A stretch of DNA of 45,896 nt from Robiginitomaculum sp. (lineage in GTDB: Bacteria > Pseudomonadota > Alphaproteobacteria > Caulobacterales > Maricaulaceae). The stretch spans positions 1-45,896 of the forward strand of contig JALZUP010000105.1 of the NCBI GenBank assembly GCA_023301505.1, written 5' to 3'. Below are positions 14,791 through 21,605 of this stretch, one piece after another. The notes beneath the pieces were generated by a model that was not told the origin of the DNA, ran no database searches, and saw nothing but the letters and a program-made list of their open reading frames with translations. The first letter of the stretch is position 1. Every line of letters begins with the position of its first letter. The translations under genes and the position numbers were made by a program.

Positions 14791-15155
14791 CTTTTAATAA
14801 ACGGCCCAATATGCAGGCAAAACGCCTTTAGATTAAGTGTTAGATTTGCCTAATTATTAGAAGATCTTACAGAAAAAAATGGTGATGGTAGATTTTTTAG
14901 AATGGCTCTCATTTTTCAGGAGAGCGATAGAAGTGCTTGTCTTCTGCTTTGATTCTTTAATTTAAATGTTAATTATATCAAAATAATATCAATATGTATC
15001 AACAAAAAGAACCATTATTCTTAATATCAACGTAAATAATTGCAAGAAACATAAAAACAATTGAAATTATTAAAATTTATCATTTGTATGTGTTATTTTT
15101 ATAGAGCGATTGAGACAGGATTTTTTTTCTTGTTTTGCACCAAAAAGATAATTTA
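14791..15155. other. AT-rich intergenic region
   Basis: No convincing gene. A 28-codon ORF at 14879-14965 (MVMVDFLEWLSFF) is possible but unsupported. AT-rich promoter-like sequence (TATCATTTGTATG, about 15077-15089) precedes the next gene, and the first GAGAC motif of the array described below lies at 15112. Confidence 0.4.
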
Positions 15156-16189
15156 ATGGAAGAATTCTTCATCATAAAAGACAATCAATTTTTGATTGCT
15201 ACTACGATAATTAATCAGTTAAAAGGAAGCCACAACAAAGCTTACCAGCGATGGCGAAAAAGAAGGGGACTCGCAGCAGTCTTGAAGCTATCAGGCAAGC
15301 ATTATTTTACGGCGCAGGATACTTTAGTTTTTCTGAAGGGATATGTGCATACCGATGCCGGCGAGATGATTGGCGAGACTATCCAAACTATTATCAAGAC
15401 AATAGAGGATCTTATTAGTCAGGACAGTAAGCAAGCTGCGATTGTCTCGACAGATAAGAAAGTCGAGACAAGTGTCTCGGCAGTAGTGGTTGATAAAAAG
15501 GTAGTTGTCTCGAAAGAAAAAAAGTATACGCCTTCTTTTGAAAACAAGAATAATGTCTTAAGGAGTAAGACAGGTCCCGAATCTGTAAGTAAGATAATTG
15601 TTGCGAATGGGACAGTATCCAGTATAGTTGCAAATGATGTCTCAAGTAGTGAGACAATTACTTCTGTTCAATCCGACTCTAAGACAACTGTCTCAGCTAG
15701 GAAGGCGTTGGAAACAAAGGGTGTTTCGGAAGTGCAAGTCACTGGCGTAGATGTCTCGCCATTAAAGGAGACTAAGACTAACAGAAACGACCCATTACGG
15801 GCTATGCCTAGCGTACAACCAGTAACGGCTCTCAATTCAAGGATTAGACCTCTCAGTGAGACATTATTGGTTGAAGAAACAAAGGATGCAGTTAAAGGGG
15901 GCGAGACATTACGAGGGTATAGCGTCTCGGATGGTGGAGTGGCTGTATTGGAAGAGCCATTACTAAACGTCAAAACGAGACAGCGAGACAAGACAGTGGG
16001 ACGACAAGACAACGGGACAGCGAGACAAGACAGTGGGACAAGACAGTGGGACGACAAGACAACAGGACAGCGAGACAAGACAGTGGGACAAGACAGTGGG
16101 ACGACAAGACAACAGGACAGCGAGACGAGACAGTGGGACAAGACAGTGGGACGACAAGACAACAGGACAGCGAGACGAGACAGCGAGAC
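15112..16189. repeat. Dense array of GAGAC/GTCTC motifs
   Basis: About 24 copies of GAGAC in both orientations lie at 15112, 15375, 15444, 15465, 15474, 15507, 15639, 15651, 15690, 15753, 15768, 15858, 15903, 15924 and then in the tandem repeats from 15977. The usual extended form is (T/G)GTCTCG or CGAGACA. Chance would give about four in this length on the two strands at equal base use, fewer at this GC content. It looks like a multi-site binding region. Confidence 0.75.
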
Positions 16190-16211
16190 AAGACGGTGGG
16201 ACGGAACCTAG
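15156..16211 (+). CDS. HTH-like N-terminus with long low-complexity tail; GAGAC-motif array in the gene
   Basis: 351 aa from ATG 15156 (MEEFFIIKD; the ORF-track start is 7 codons earlier). Residues 1-80 look folded and DNA-binding-like (NKAYQRWRKRRGLAAVLKLS, HYFTAQDTLVFLKG). The remaining 270 residues are Ser/Thr/Val/Lys-rich without a recognisable fold and end in 50-bp DNA tandem repeats (RQWDDKTTGQRDKTVGQ-like). The dipeptides VS and ET recur because the DNA word GTCTC/GAGAC is repeated in phase. The frame stops at TAG 16209-16211 right after the repeats. A membrane domain continues in the +1 frame, so the original or alternative product is probably a 517-aa class fusion. Function unknown; partition, replication or regulation are candidates. 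Confidence 0.7.
   Translation: MEEFFIIKDNQFLIATTIINQLKGSHNKAYQRWRKRRGLAAVLKLSGKHYFTAQDTLVFLKGYVHTDAGEMIGETIQTIIKTIEDLISQDSKQAAIVSTDKKVETSVSAVVVDKKVVVSKEKKYTPSFENKNNVLRSKTGPESVSKIIVANGTVSSIVANDVSSSETITSVQSDSKTTVSARKALETKGVSEVQVTGVDVSPLKETKTNRNDPLRAMPSVQPVTALNSRIRPLSETLLVEETKDAVKGGETLRGYSVSDGGVAVLEEPLLNVKTRQRDKTVGRQDNGTARQDSGTRQWDDKTTGQRDKTVGQDSGTTRQQDSETRQWDKTVGRQDNRTARRDSETRRWDGT
15977..16200. repeat. 50-bp tandem repeat (frame-shifting)
   Basis: Units begin AGCGAGAC and contain AAGACAGTGGGAC once or twice: one 37-bp unit, three 50-bp units and a partial one. All six frames are open through the array. 50 and 13 are not multiples of three, so a change in copy number moves the reading frame downstream. 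Confidence 0.88.
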
Positions 16212-16707
16212 ATGGAAAGGAAATATAAAAACAAAGCCGTCTAAGTCAATCGGCTATAAGCTAGGTAAGTTGTTTTCTAGCTTTGGTTTCTTATACAGTG
16301 CTGCGATTGTACTTTGCTTTACTGAAAGTTTCTTCCTAAGAAGCTTTTTTATGGTAGACGGCGCAATAGGCGTTAATGAATATGTAGGCTTCCTGTCTTC
16401 CTTAGTTTTTAATGCCATTGCGCTTATCTGCGCCCTGAGTGAAGACATTTGGAGAAAAGCATTTATGGTCAACAGAGATTTAGAATTCACAGATAAGACT
16501 AAGACAAGCTATCTTTTGTTCTTCCTCTTCGCCTGGCATTTAGGCGCTACTTTTATTGTCTTGAATCAAGACTTCCACGACTTGTTTGCGCTGGAATGCC
16601 GATACCGAGACATCAAAAATATGTTTCGGGCGCTTGCAACAGCCTGCATTATGGTCTTTTTCCCTAAGACAATTATCGCTAAGTGGCGGGTGGAAAATGC
16701 TAAATAG
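16033..16707 (+). CDS. Four-TM membrane domain, out of frame with the upstream HTH ORF
   Basis: The ORF track starts at a GTG inside the tandem repeats. The protein-like part begins about 16220 (KSIGYKLGKLFSSFGFLYSA) and carries four hydrophobic segments with a charged loop (SEDIWRKAFMVNRDLEFTDK). There is no ATG close before this domain in its frame. The likely reading is that it is the C-terminal half of the 15156 gene, joined when the repeat gains one 50-bp unit or loses a 13-bp sub-unit. Alternatively it starts at GTG 16033. It resembles the membrane protein at 12950-13354 in layout. Confidence 0.65.
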   Translation: MGQDSGTTRQQDSETRQWDKTVGRQDNRTARRDSGTRQWDDKTTGQRDETARQDGGTEPRWKGNIKTKPSKSIGYKLGKLFSSFGFLYSAAIVLCFTESFFLRSFFMVDGAIGVNEYVGFLSSLVFNAIALICALSEDIWRKAFMVNRDLEFTDKTKTSYLLFFLFAWHLGATFIVLNQDFHDLFALECRYRDIKNMFRALATACIMVFFPKTIIAKWRVENAK

Positions 16708-16716
16708 GTGTTTTTT

Positions 16717-16760
16717 AACTAATAGTTATGATAAAGTAACTAATAGTTATGATAAAGTAA
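16717..16760. repeat. Two tandem 21-bp repeats
   Basis: TAACTAATAGTTATGATAAAG occurs twice head to tail just upstream of the HigA-like gene. It could be an operator; the 21-bp period is two helical turns. Confidence 0.6.
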
Positions 16761-16813
16761 CTTGTGTAGATAATTGATTAATGAATCTGTGACAAAAAAT
16801 AAACCATCTACTT

Positions 16814-17137
16814 ATGGACAAAAATGAACTTAATTTTCTTACAATATTCCATCCATCATGTATAGCAATACATCCAAGCGAAATGATTAAAGATTTAATA
16901 CATAACAGATTGTTGCAAATTGATACGATAGTTTACTTTGATAGAATAATAAACAATATTACAGGGAGAAAATCAACATTAATATCTTTCTTCAATAAAG
17001 AATCCCCAATGACTGATGTTCTAGCTAGTTATTTTTCTAACTGCTTCGGCATATCTAAAGAGTATTTCTATAATCTACAAACAATGTACAATCTAGCTAC
17101 TAATATTCAACATTACATAACTGACACAAACAAATAA
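16814..17137 (+). CDS. Diverged HigA-like HTH protein
   Basis: A 107-aa protein matching the HigA/VapI pattern: AIHPSEMIKDLI ('HPGEiLkeel'), a degenerate HTH, then FNKESPMTDVLASYFSNCFG and EYFYNLQTMYNLA ('fWlnLQ..yDla'). HigA proteins are XRE antitoxin/repressors. No HigB-like toxin is seen next to it, so it may be a solitary regulator. The 21-bp tandem repeats upstream may be its operator. Confidence 0.7.
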   Translation: MDKNELNFLTIFHPSCIAIHPSEMIKDLIHNRLLQIDTIVYFDRIINNITGRKSTLISFFNKESPMTDVLASYFSNCFGISKEYFYNLQTMYNLATNIQHYITDTNK

Positions 17138-17140
17138 TCC

Positions 17141-17392
17141 ATGAAAAGTAAATTGTTTTTACTATTAGTTATCGTATTTACCAGTTGTCAAAACTTGGAG
17201 CAAAATGAAGAGTGCGAAGTTTCTTCTATTTCAAATTTCTGCTTGGTTACGTACAAATCAAACCTACATCAGACAGAAAAGTATAAAGTTTGTGAGTCTA
17301 AGAGGATTTATTACTTGAAAGATTTAAATGTTTGGGTAGCACAAGATAGTTTGGATTTAGATAGGAGATGTTTTGGGGAAATTACACATTAA
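17141..17392 (+). CDS. Small lipoprotein
   Basis: An 83-aa protein with a short basic start, hydrophobic stretch LFLLLVIVF and lipobox FTSC (Cys about 16). A signal-peptidase-II-processed lipoprotein is expected. The mature part is polar with five further Cys and no recognised domain. It starts 3 bp after the HigA-like gene and probably shares its transcript. Exclusion or immunity lipoproteins of this size occur on phages and plasmids, but nothing here proves that. Confidence 0.75.
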   Translation: MKSKLFLLLVIVFTSCQNLEQNEECEVSSISNFCLVTYKSNLHQTEKYKVCESKRIYYLKDLNVWVAQDSLDLDRRCFGEITH

Positions 17393-17413
17393 CCATCATA
17401 AATTAAATTAACA

Positions 17414-17761
17414 ATGATTAAAGATCAATTAAAAGAATTAGGGTTCGTGGAAGATACAAGATCAGAACCAACTAATAAATCATCCAATGGTTTTCAAAAT
17501 TTTGTAAAGGGTGCTGTTTCAGTAGGGCTTCAAGATGGTGAATTGATTACGTGGGGATTGATAGGAAAAATGGAGTGGAACGAATCTCCTAAAGGTTTTA
17601 ATTCACCAAGTAGTAGTTGTATTATTAAAGAAAATCCGAGCATTGATAAGATCAAGAAACTTGATCTATTAGCGAATCCAGAAGGTTATGAAGAAACGAG
17701 AGAATTAAGACATTTTCAGCCTACACCACAAGAATATGCGGAAATGATGTTTGGGTGTTAA
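17414..17761 (+). CDS. Hypothetical protein
   Basis: A 115-aa soluble protein (MIKDQLKELGFVEDTRSEPT; C-terminal FQPTPQEYAEMMFGC). No family recognised. It is the last gene before a hairpin terminator whose loop sequence is shared with the hairpin at 29746. Confidence 0.65.
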   Translation: MIKDQLKELGFVEDTRSEPTNKSSNGFQNFVKGAVSVGLQDGELITWGLIGKMEWNESPKGFNSPSSSCIIKENPSIDKIKKLDLLANPEGYEETRELRHFQPTPQEYAEMMFGC

Positions 17762-17769
17762 TAGTGACA

Positions 17770-17810
17770 GGCTAATAATTTTGCAGCAGCAAGATTATTA
17801 GCCAATTTTT
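17770..17810 (+). terminator. Hairpin with conserved TTTTGCAGCAGCAAGAT loop
   Basis: GGCTAATAAT / ATTATTAGCC form a 10-bp perfect stem followed by AATTTTT. The loop is almost identical to that at 29746-29779, where the stem bases differ but still pair. Confidence 0.7.
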
Positions 17811-17863
17811 CCACACAAGATATTCCACATAAGTAACAGGTGAATGATATAAAAAATCACTCA

Positions 17864-17877
17864 TTGCATAATTCATA
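17864..17877 (+). promoter_or_regulatory. TTGCATAATTC upstream motif
   Basis: TTGCATAATTCATA, about 29 bp before the 45-aa ORF, is one of several copies of a motif (TTGCATAATTCGTG) found before genes in this window. Confidence 0.45.
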
Positions 17878-17892
17878 AAATCAATTAATATT

Positions 17893-18030
17893 ATGGTAAT
17901 AATTCAGATCAATAAGCATCCTCCTAAAGGGAGTCGATTTTTTCAGCTAAAGGCGCTAATAGCGGCTACTTTTTTTAGAAGGGAAGGTAGTTGTTGTGAA
18001 TTCGTCTTAGACGAAGACTGCCCGCTCTAA
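17893..18030 (+). CDS. 45-aa hypothetical protein (below ORF-track cutoff)
   Basis: ATG at 17893, 45 codons. It starts MVIIQINKHPPKGSRFFQLK and ends CCEFVLDEDCPL, basic first then acidic with three Cys. It is preceded by the TTGCATAATTC motif and followed by a small hairpin (CCGCT-CTAA-AGCGG then TTTCTT), as expected for a short transcription unit. Function unknown. Confidence 0.5.
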   Translation: MVIIQINKHPPKGSRFFQLKALIAATFFRREGSCCEFVLDEDCPL

Positions 18031-18106
18031 AGCGGTTTCTTAGAAACTATTAATTAAAGCTTCCACTCACTTTTTTAAGAAGGTGTGGGGAGTTAAAAAT
18101 CAAAAA

Positions 18107-18331
18107 ATGGCCTCGCAACTAAAAGTGAGGGTGTACGAAGAGTTCAAAGTAATTCCAAAGCAATATCACATAAAAGGAACAACAGGCTTAGTTAATTTAA
18201 CCAGGTCTGCAGAAAATTATCTGAAAGCAAAATTTCCTTGTTACTATGAACATCAATACCTGCCTGGTAGAGCATTGGAAGCCCAACGATGGGACGACAC
18301 TTTTCACCAAGACAGATTACAGGAAGACTAA
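18107..18331 (+). CDS. Small hypothetical protein
   Basis: 74 aa from ATG 18107 (MASQLKVRVYEEF); the ORF-track GTG start adds eight unsupported residues. It is basic and soluble with no recognised family. It is followed by another TTGCATAATTCGTG copy at 18351 that belongs to the lysozyme gene. Confidence 0.6.
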   Translation: MASQLKVRVYEEFKVIPKQYHIKGTTGLVNLTRSAENYLKAKFPCYYEHQYLPGRALEAQRWDDTFHQDRLQED

Positions 18332-18350
18332 ATATACTATGTTGATTGTA

Positions 18351-18406
18351 TTGCATAATTCGTGAATACAATCATAAATAAAACAATTTATCAATTTTTG
18401 CACACT
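18351..18406 (+). promoter_or_regulatory. Putative promoter for lysozyme gene
   Basis: TTGCATAATTCGTG at 18351 is the best match to the recurring upstream motif. An AT-rich stretch ending TTTATCAATTTTTG follows and could hold a weak -7 box. Confidence 0.45.
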
Positions 18407-18411
18407 TAATC

Positions 18412-18436
18412 CTCCTTCTAGAATATCTAGAAGGAG
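18412..18436. terminator. Hairpin upstream of lysozyme gene
   Basis: CTCCTTCTAGA / TCTAGAAGGAG form an 11-bp perfect stem with a 3-nt loop, followed by CTTATTTCTC. It may be a weak terminator or an attenuating 5' UTR hairpin 31 bp before the lysozyme ATG. Confidence 0.6.
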
Positions 18437-18466
18437 CTTATTTCTCAATACATAAATTAGATTTTC

Positions 18467-19144
18467 ATGAAAAAAGTATTATCAATCTTAAGCGCCTTGT
18501 TGCTTCTCGGCATTATTGCGAATGCGCAGATCACCTATAATATGCCTGTAGATGTAGTTCTGGAATCAGTAGCAATACCAACTAATCATAAGGAATTAAA
18601 GGAGATTTATGCTACCTGCATATATCACCTAAAAGCTGCGGAAGGAATCAGGCTCGAAGTTTATAAATGTGCGGCAGGCTATAAAACAATTGGATGGGGG
18701 CATTGCCTATCTACTTATGAAGTAGATAAATTTCCTGATAACATATCTTTAAACGATGCAAATGAACTTTTGAGAAGTGATTTTTTCAAGGCATACAATG
18801 AAGTTAAGGCAGCTTATCCAGAATTAAATACTAGAATGAAATTATACGCAATCACTTTATTTTCTTTCAATATGAAAGGTAGGGTGAAGCGAATAAAAGG
18901 GACTCAGCTAGAAACATATATCAAAAAACAGCAGTGGACTCAAGCTTCTATGCAACTTAGGAAATTTAATAAAGCTAAGGTAAATGGGAAATATGTAGTT
19001 CTGTCAGGATTGTCTAAGCGTAGAAATTTTGAAAGTTTATTATTGCTAGATCGATTTGATGATGTCGATAAATATAAGGAAGAATTGAGGGCTACCGTCA
19101 TTCGTAAGATTAATCAAGAGCTAAATAAGAAAAAACGGGCTTGA
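18467..19144 (+). CDS. Secreted GH24 phage-type lysozyme (endolysin)
   Basis: A 225-aa N-acetylmuramidase. Signal peptide residues 1-20 (VLSILSALLLLGIIANA|Q) target it across the inner membrane without a holin. The catalytic triad has the endolysin spacing E59-x8-C68-x5-T74 (AAEGIRLEVYKCAAGYKTIG), i.e. the E-C-T variant in which Cys replaces the T4-type Asp. The rest follows GH24 (TRMKLYAITLFSFNMK, then LSKRRNFES 'R.R.aE..L'). A basic C-terminal tail could aid wall binding. It stands alone between a hairpin and a strong terminator, 12 kb from the virion-like module. Confidence 0.92.
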   Translation: MKKVLSILSALLLLGIIANAQITYNMPVDVVLESVAIPTNHKELKEIYATCIYHLKAAEGIRLEVYKCAAGYKTIGWGHCLSTYEVDKFPDNISLNDANELLRSDFFKAYNEVKAAYPELNTRMKLYAITLFSFNMKGRVKRIKGTQLETYIKKQQWTQASMQLRKFNKAKVNGKYVVLSGLSKRRNFESLLLLDRFDDVDKYKEELRATVIRKINQELNKKKRA

Positions 19145-19168
19145 TGATCTAAGTAAAAGCACCTAATC

Positions 19169-19193
19169 GCTCCCCCTTGGGGGTTGGGGGTAA
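19169..19193. repeat. Solitary R1 end
   Basis: GCTCCCCCTTGGGGGTTGGG (continuing GGT) without its inverted partner, between the lysozyme stop and the terminator. Confidence 0.75.
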
Positions 19194-19207
19194 TTCTAAA
19201 GCAAAAT

Positions 19208-19254
19208 AAAAGGTCTACCAAATTTTGTAAAATAAATAGGTAGACCTTTTTTTT
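19208..19254 (+). terminator. Rho-independent terminator after lysozyme
   Basis: AAAAGGTCTACC / GGTAGACCTTTT form a 12-bp stem, 19-nt loop and T8. Confidence 0.9.
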
Positions 19255-19269
19255 AATAAAAATAAGCGA

Positions 19270-19695
19270 ATGCGAAAATTCGAATACCAAATAATAAAGA
19301 GGAATACAGTAGAAGGTGAAGAGCTTTTTTTTAACGATATAGGGCAACAAGGATGGGAGTTGGTGTCTGTTCAAAACGCTATTTACTATATCTTCAAAAG
19401 AGAAATTACAGAAGCGTCAATTACGGGGTTATCAAAATTAGAGCAAGCTAACTTTTTTCGAAGAAACGTTCAAGAATCAGTTAAGCGATATGAGGATTTT
19501 TTAAATTCCTTAAGTGATAGAGAATTATACGACCACTGTTACAATAACTCAGATGGATCGTTTCGAAATCATTATGTGGCCCTCGGTATTTTAGCTAAAA
19601 GAGGTATTCAGAGATATCGGCGCTGTACTGATTGTGAAAATGGATGCACGGTTTGTTATGGGACGAAGACGGTTCCTTGGTTTGAAGGAAAATAG
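19270..19695 (+). CDS. DUF4177-like protein with Cys-rich tail
   Basis: A 141-aa protein. The N-terminal 45 residues follow the small DUF4177-type beta fold (KFEYQIIKR..., LFFNDIGQQGWELVSVQ, AIYYIFKRE). A helical middle leads to a C-terminal CTDCENGCTVCYGTKTVPW, a DnaJ-like Cys cluster that could bind zinc. Its start context AAGCGAATGC and N-terminal domain are shared with the gene at 21006, so the two flank the methyltransferase as paralogues. Role unknown; association with the methyltransferase is inference. Confidence 0.75.
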   Translation: MRKFEYQIIKRNTVEGEELFFNDIGQQGWELVSVQNAIYYIFKREITEASITGLSKLEQANFFRRNVQESVKRYEDFLNSLSDRELYDHCYNNSDGSFRNHYVALGILAKRGIQRYRRCTDCENGCTVCYGTKTVPWFEGK

Positions 19696-19730
19696 AAAGG
19701 AAAATAATTCAAAAAAATAAAACCTAAATA

Positions 19731-20906
19731 ATGTGGATAGTTCCAAACAACCTAAAAACTTCTATAACCTCTCCCTATGTTCCGGTCTCCTCGGTATCGA
19801 AAGAGGATTGGAAGCAGTTATTCCCCACTTTAAGTCAGTCGCTTATGTGGAGATCGAAGCCTTCCCCATATTCAACTTGGTATCAGCGATGGAATCGGGT
19901 ATGGTGGCTCCAGCACCTGTTTGGTCGAATCTTAAGACCTTCGACCCACAACCATTTCGTGACCGAATACACTGCATCACTGGAGGTTATCCCTGCCAAC
20001 CCTTTAGCGTGTCGGGCAAGCAAAAAGGCACAACCGATCCCCGACACCTGTACCCTCATATGGAAGGGATTATCCGCACAATTAGACCTCTTTGCTGCTT
20101 CTTCGAAAACGTCCCCAATCACCTCAATATTGGGTTCGACAAAGTTTACCAAAGCTTACGCAGTATGGGCTACACAGTTGAAGCGGGACTATACAGCGCG
20201 CCTGAAGTCAATGGCCAGCACATCCGAAAAAGACTATTCATCTTGGCAGTGTCCGACATTTACCAAGTCAGGCAATATGTATCCGACACCAATGGCTCAG
20301 GAGGGCGCAACCAATACCAGCCCGAGCAACAAGAAAATAAGGCTGCAACTCAACAAAGCAGTCACTCATTGGTCCACTCCAAGGGTAGGGGGACAAGAAA
20401 AAGCGAAAACAAGAATAGCGAGAGGAAAGGATTTGGGCTTACAAGGTCAAGTCGAGATGGTGAATTGGCCGACACCGATCACAGCCACTTGCACCTATCA
20501 AGTACAGAGCGATGGGAGCAAAACACCGATGTTAAGAAAAATAGTATTGCCGCAGCAGAATTGGATGAGTCCCTTAGTATCAGATCACAAAGATACCTTC
20601 AACATGAAGAAGCAGAGAAATGGAAAAGAGCGTATCGATCAATTACCGAGACAATTATACCAATTGCTCCACCAGGACAACAACAGTATGAATGGGAAGA
20701 ACCAAGAACAAGACTCACTAGAAAAGTACACGACTATATTCGTAGACATACCGACGCACAAGGCAATATGCCGAGCCTATCAGAAAGGCAAGCTCAGTTA
20801 TATGCCTATCATGATGCTGCCCGAACGGATGAATCCAGCATGGGTAGCACAGTTAATGGGTATGACTTTCAAACAGAGCTTCTTCGCGCATATGGCAATT
20901 CGGTAG
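19731..20906 (+). CDS. Long ORF over-printed on the methyltransferase gene
   Basis: A 391-aa frame starting ATG 19731, two bases before the GTG of the methyltransferase (ATGTG), and open across almost the whole gene. Its second half is not random: repeated W.TP motifs (YPTPMAQEGA, HWSTPRVGG, NWPTPITA) and the terminal MNPAWVAQLMG match a protein type found beside phage cytosine methyltransferases (general knowledge: 'wpTP...lNP.WVe.LMG'). The middle (SSKTSPITS, WATQLKRDYTARLK, DYSSWQCPT) also fits that pattern. The first about 90 residues may be untranslated or unconstrained. It is either a genuine overlapping gene or the alternative C-terminus of a frameshifted enzyme. Confidence 0.5.
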   Translation: MWIVPNNLKTSITSPYVPVSSVSKEDWKQLFPTLSQSLMWRSKPSPYSTWYQRWNRVWWLQHLFGRILRPSTHNHFVTEYTASLEVIPANPLACRASKKAQPIPDTCTLIWKGLSAQLDLFAASSKTSPITSILGSTKFTKAYAVWATQLKRDYTARLKSMASTSEKDYSSWQCPTFTKSGNMYPTPMAQEGATNTSPSNKKIRLQLNKAVTHWSTPRVGGQEKAKTRIARGKDLGLQGQVEMVNWPTPITATCTYQVQSDGSKTPMLRKIVLPQQNWMSPLVSDHKDTFNMKKQRNGKERIDQLPRQLYQLLHQDNNSMNGKNQEQDSLEKYTTIFVDIPTHKAICRAYQKGKLSYMPIMMLPERMNPAWVAQLMGMTFKQSFFAHMAIR

Positions 20907-20971
20907 TACCTCAAATGGCAAGATTTGCTTTCTTAGATCTTGTGCAGAAGCACATTAAAAATGCTTTGTAA
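19733..20971 (+). CDS. DNA (cytosine-5)-methyltransferase
   Basis: A 412-aa C5-methyltransferase. Motif I is NLSLCSGLLGIERG, motif IV GGYPCQPFS (catalytic C88), motif VI ENVP (125-128), motif VIII GQHIRKRLFIL, and motif X LLRAYGNSVVPQMA near the C-terminus. The target-recognition region (about 180-370) is hydrophilic and low in predicted structure, and this is where the second frame is strongest. The only usable start is GTG 19733. No restriction enzyme is seen nearby, so it is probably a solitary phage-type methylase protecting the element or marking its DNA. Confidence 0.9.
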   Translation: MDSSKQPKNFYNLSLCSGLLGIERGLEAVIPHFKSVAYVEIEAFPIFNLVSAMESGMVAPAPVWSNLKTFDPQPFRDRIHCITGGYPCQPFSVSGKQKGTTDPRHLYPHMEGIIRTIRPLCCFFENVPNHLNIGFDKVYQSLRSMGYTVEAGLYSAPEVNGQHIRKRLFILAVSDIYQVRQYVSDTNGSGGRNQYQPEQQENKAATQQSSHSLVHSKGRGTRKSENKNSERKGFGLTRSSRDGELADTDHSHLHLSSTERWEQNTDVKKNSIAAAELDESLSIRSQRYLQHEEAEKWKRAYRSITETIIPIAPPGQQQYEWEEPRTRLTRKVHDYIRRHTDAQGNMPSLSERQAQLYAYHDAARTDESSMGSTVNGYDFQTELLRAYGNSVVPQMARFAFLDLVQKHIKNAL

Positions 20972-21005
20972 AGAAAAATAGAAAGAAAAAATAAAACAAA
21001 AGCGA

Positions 21006-21605
21006 ATGCAAAAAATCGAATATCTAATCAGATCTCTTGGTATTTCTAGAAGTACCAATGACCATCTAGAAATTTTAAATGAAGTGGGCCAAAAAGGATG
21101 GAAGTTGTCTAATAAAAGTATTGGAAGTCAAATGATTACTTATATTTTCGAAAAAGAAATTATTAAAGAGCAAAGATCTACAGTGGTAAAGCAAGAGCAG
21201 GAAGCGACTCTAAAATTAAGAGGCGAAAGAATCTTGCTTTTTAGATTGAAAAATAAGATTAGTCAACAAGCATTAGCTAAAAGGATTGGATTAAATCAAT
21301 TAGTTATAAGTAATGCAGAGAAAGGGCTTTTTGAAAAGTCTCAAGAAAGGGTAATTATTTTGATCGAAGATCATTTTTTTGTAGAAAAAGGTTTTTTTAT
21401 TACTGATTCACGTATAAAGCTTAATCTTTCCCTTGTCGATCAAGGAGAGATGTTATTCTTGGATTATAAAAAGAAAGAGCAGGAATATCGTTCGTTTCTA
21501 AACGGCATGAACAATGCAGAACTTAAAAATTATAATACAAATATGTCGTTTGACGATGGCATGTCTGCTAATCTTATTTATAATCGCAAAAATCCAACTG
21601 AGTGA
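21006..21605 (+). CDS. DUF4177-like plus XRE-HTH protein
   Basis: A 199-aa protein. Residues 1-50 repeat the DUF4177-like fold of the 19270 gene (KIEYLIRSL..., LNEVGQKGWKLSNK, ITYIFEKE). Residues about 72-125 are an XRE-type HTH (RILLFRLKNKISQQALAKRI, NQLVISNAEKG). A helical tail follows. The domain pairing suggests a regulator, possibly of the methyltransferase unit it ends. Its stop overlaps the GTG start of the next gene by 4 bases. Confidence 0.8.
   Translation: MQKIEYLIRSLGISRSTNDHLEILNEVGQKGWKLSNKSIGSQMITYIFEKEIIKEQRSTVVKQEQEATLKLRGERILLFRLKNKISQQALAKRIGLNQLVISNAEKGLFEKSQERVIILIEDHFFVEKGFFITDSRIKLNLSLVDQGEMLFLDYKKKEQEYRSFLNGMNNAELKNYNTNMSFDDGMSANLIYNRKNPTE

Noticed and set aside
15668-16191. 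Minus-strand ORFs of 60-164 aa (Cys/Leu/Ser/Val-rich)
   Set aside because: They are reverse frames of the GAGAC-rich tandem repeat, where no frame has stops; composition is an artefact of the repeat.
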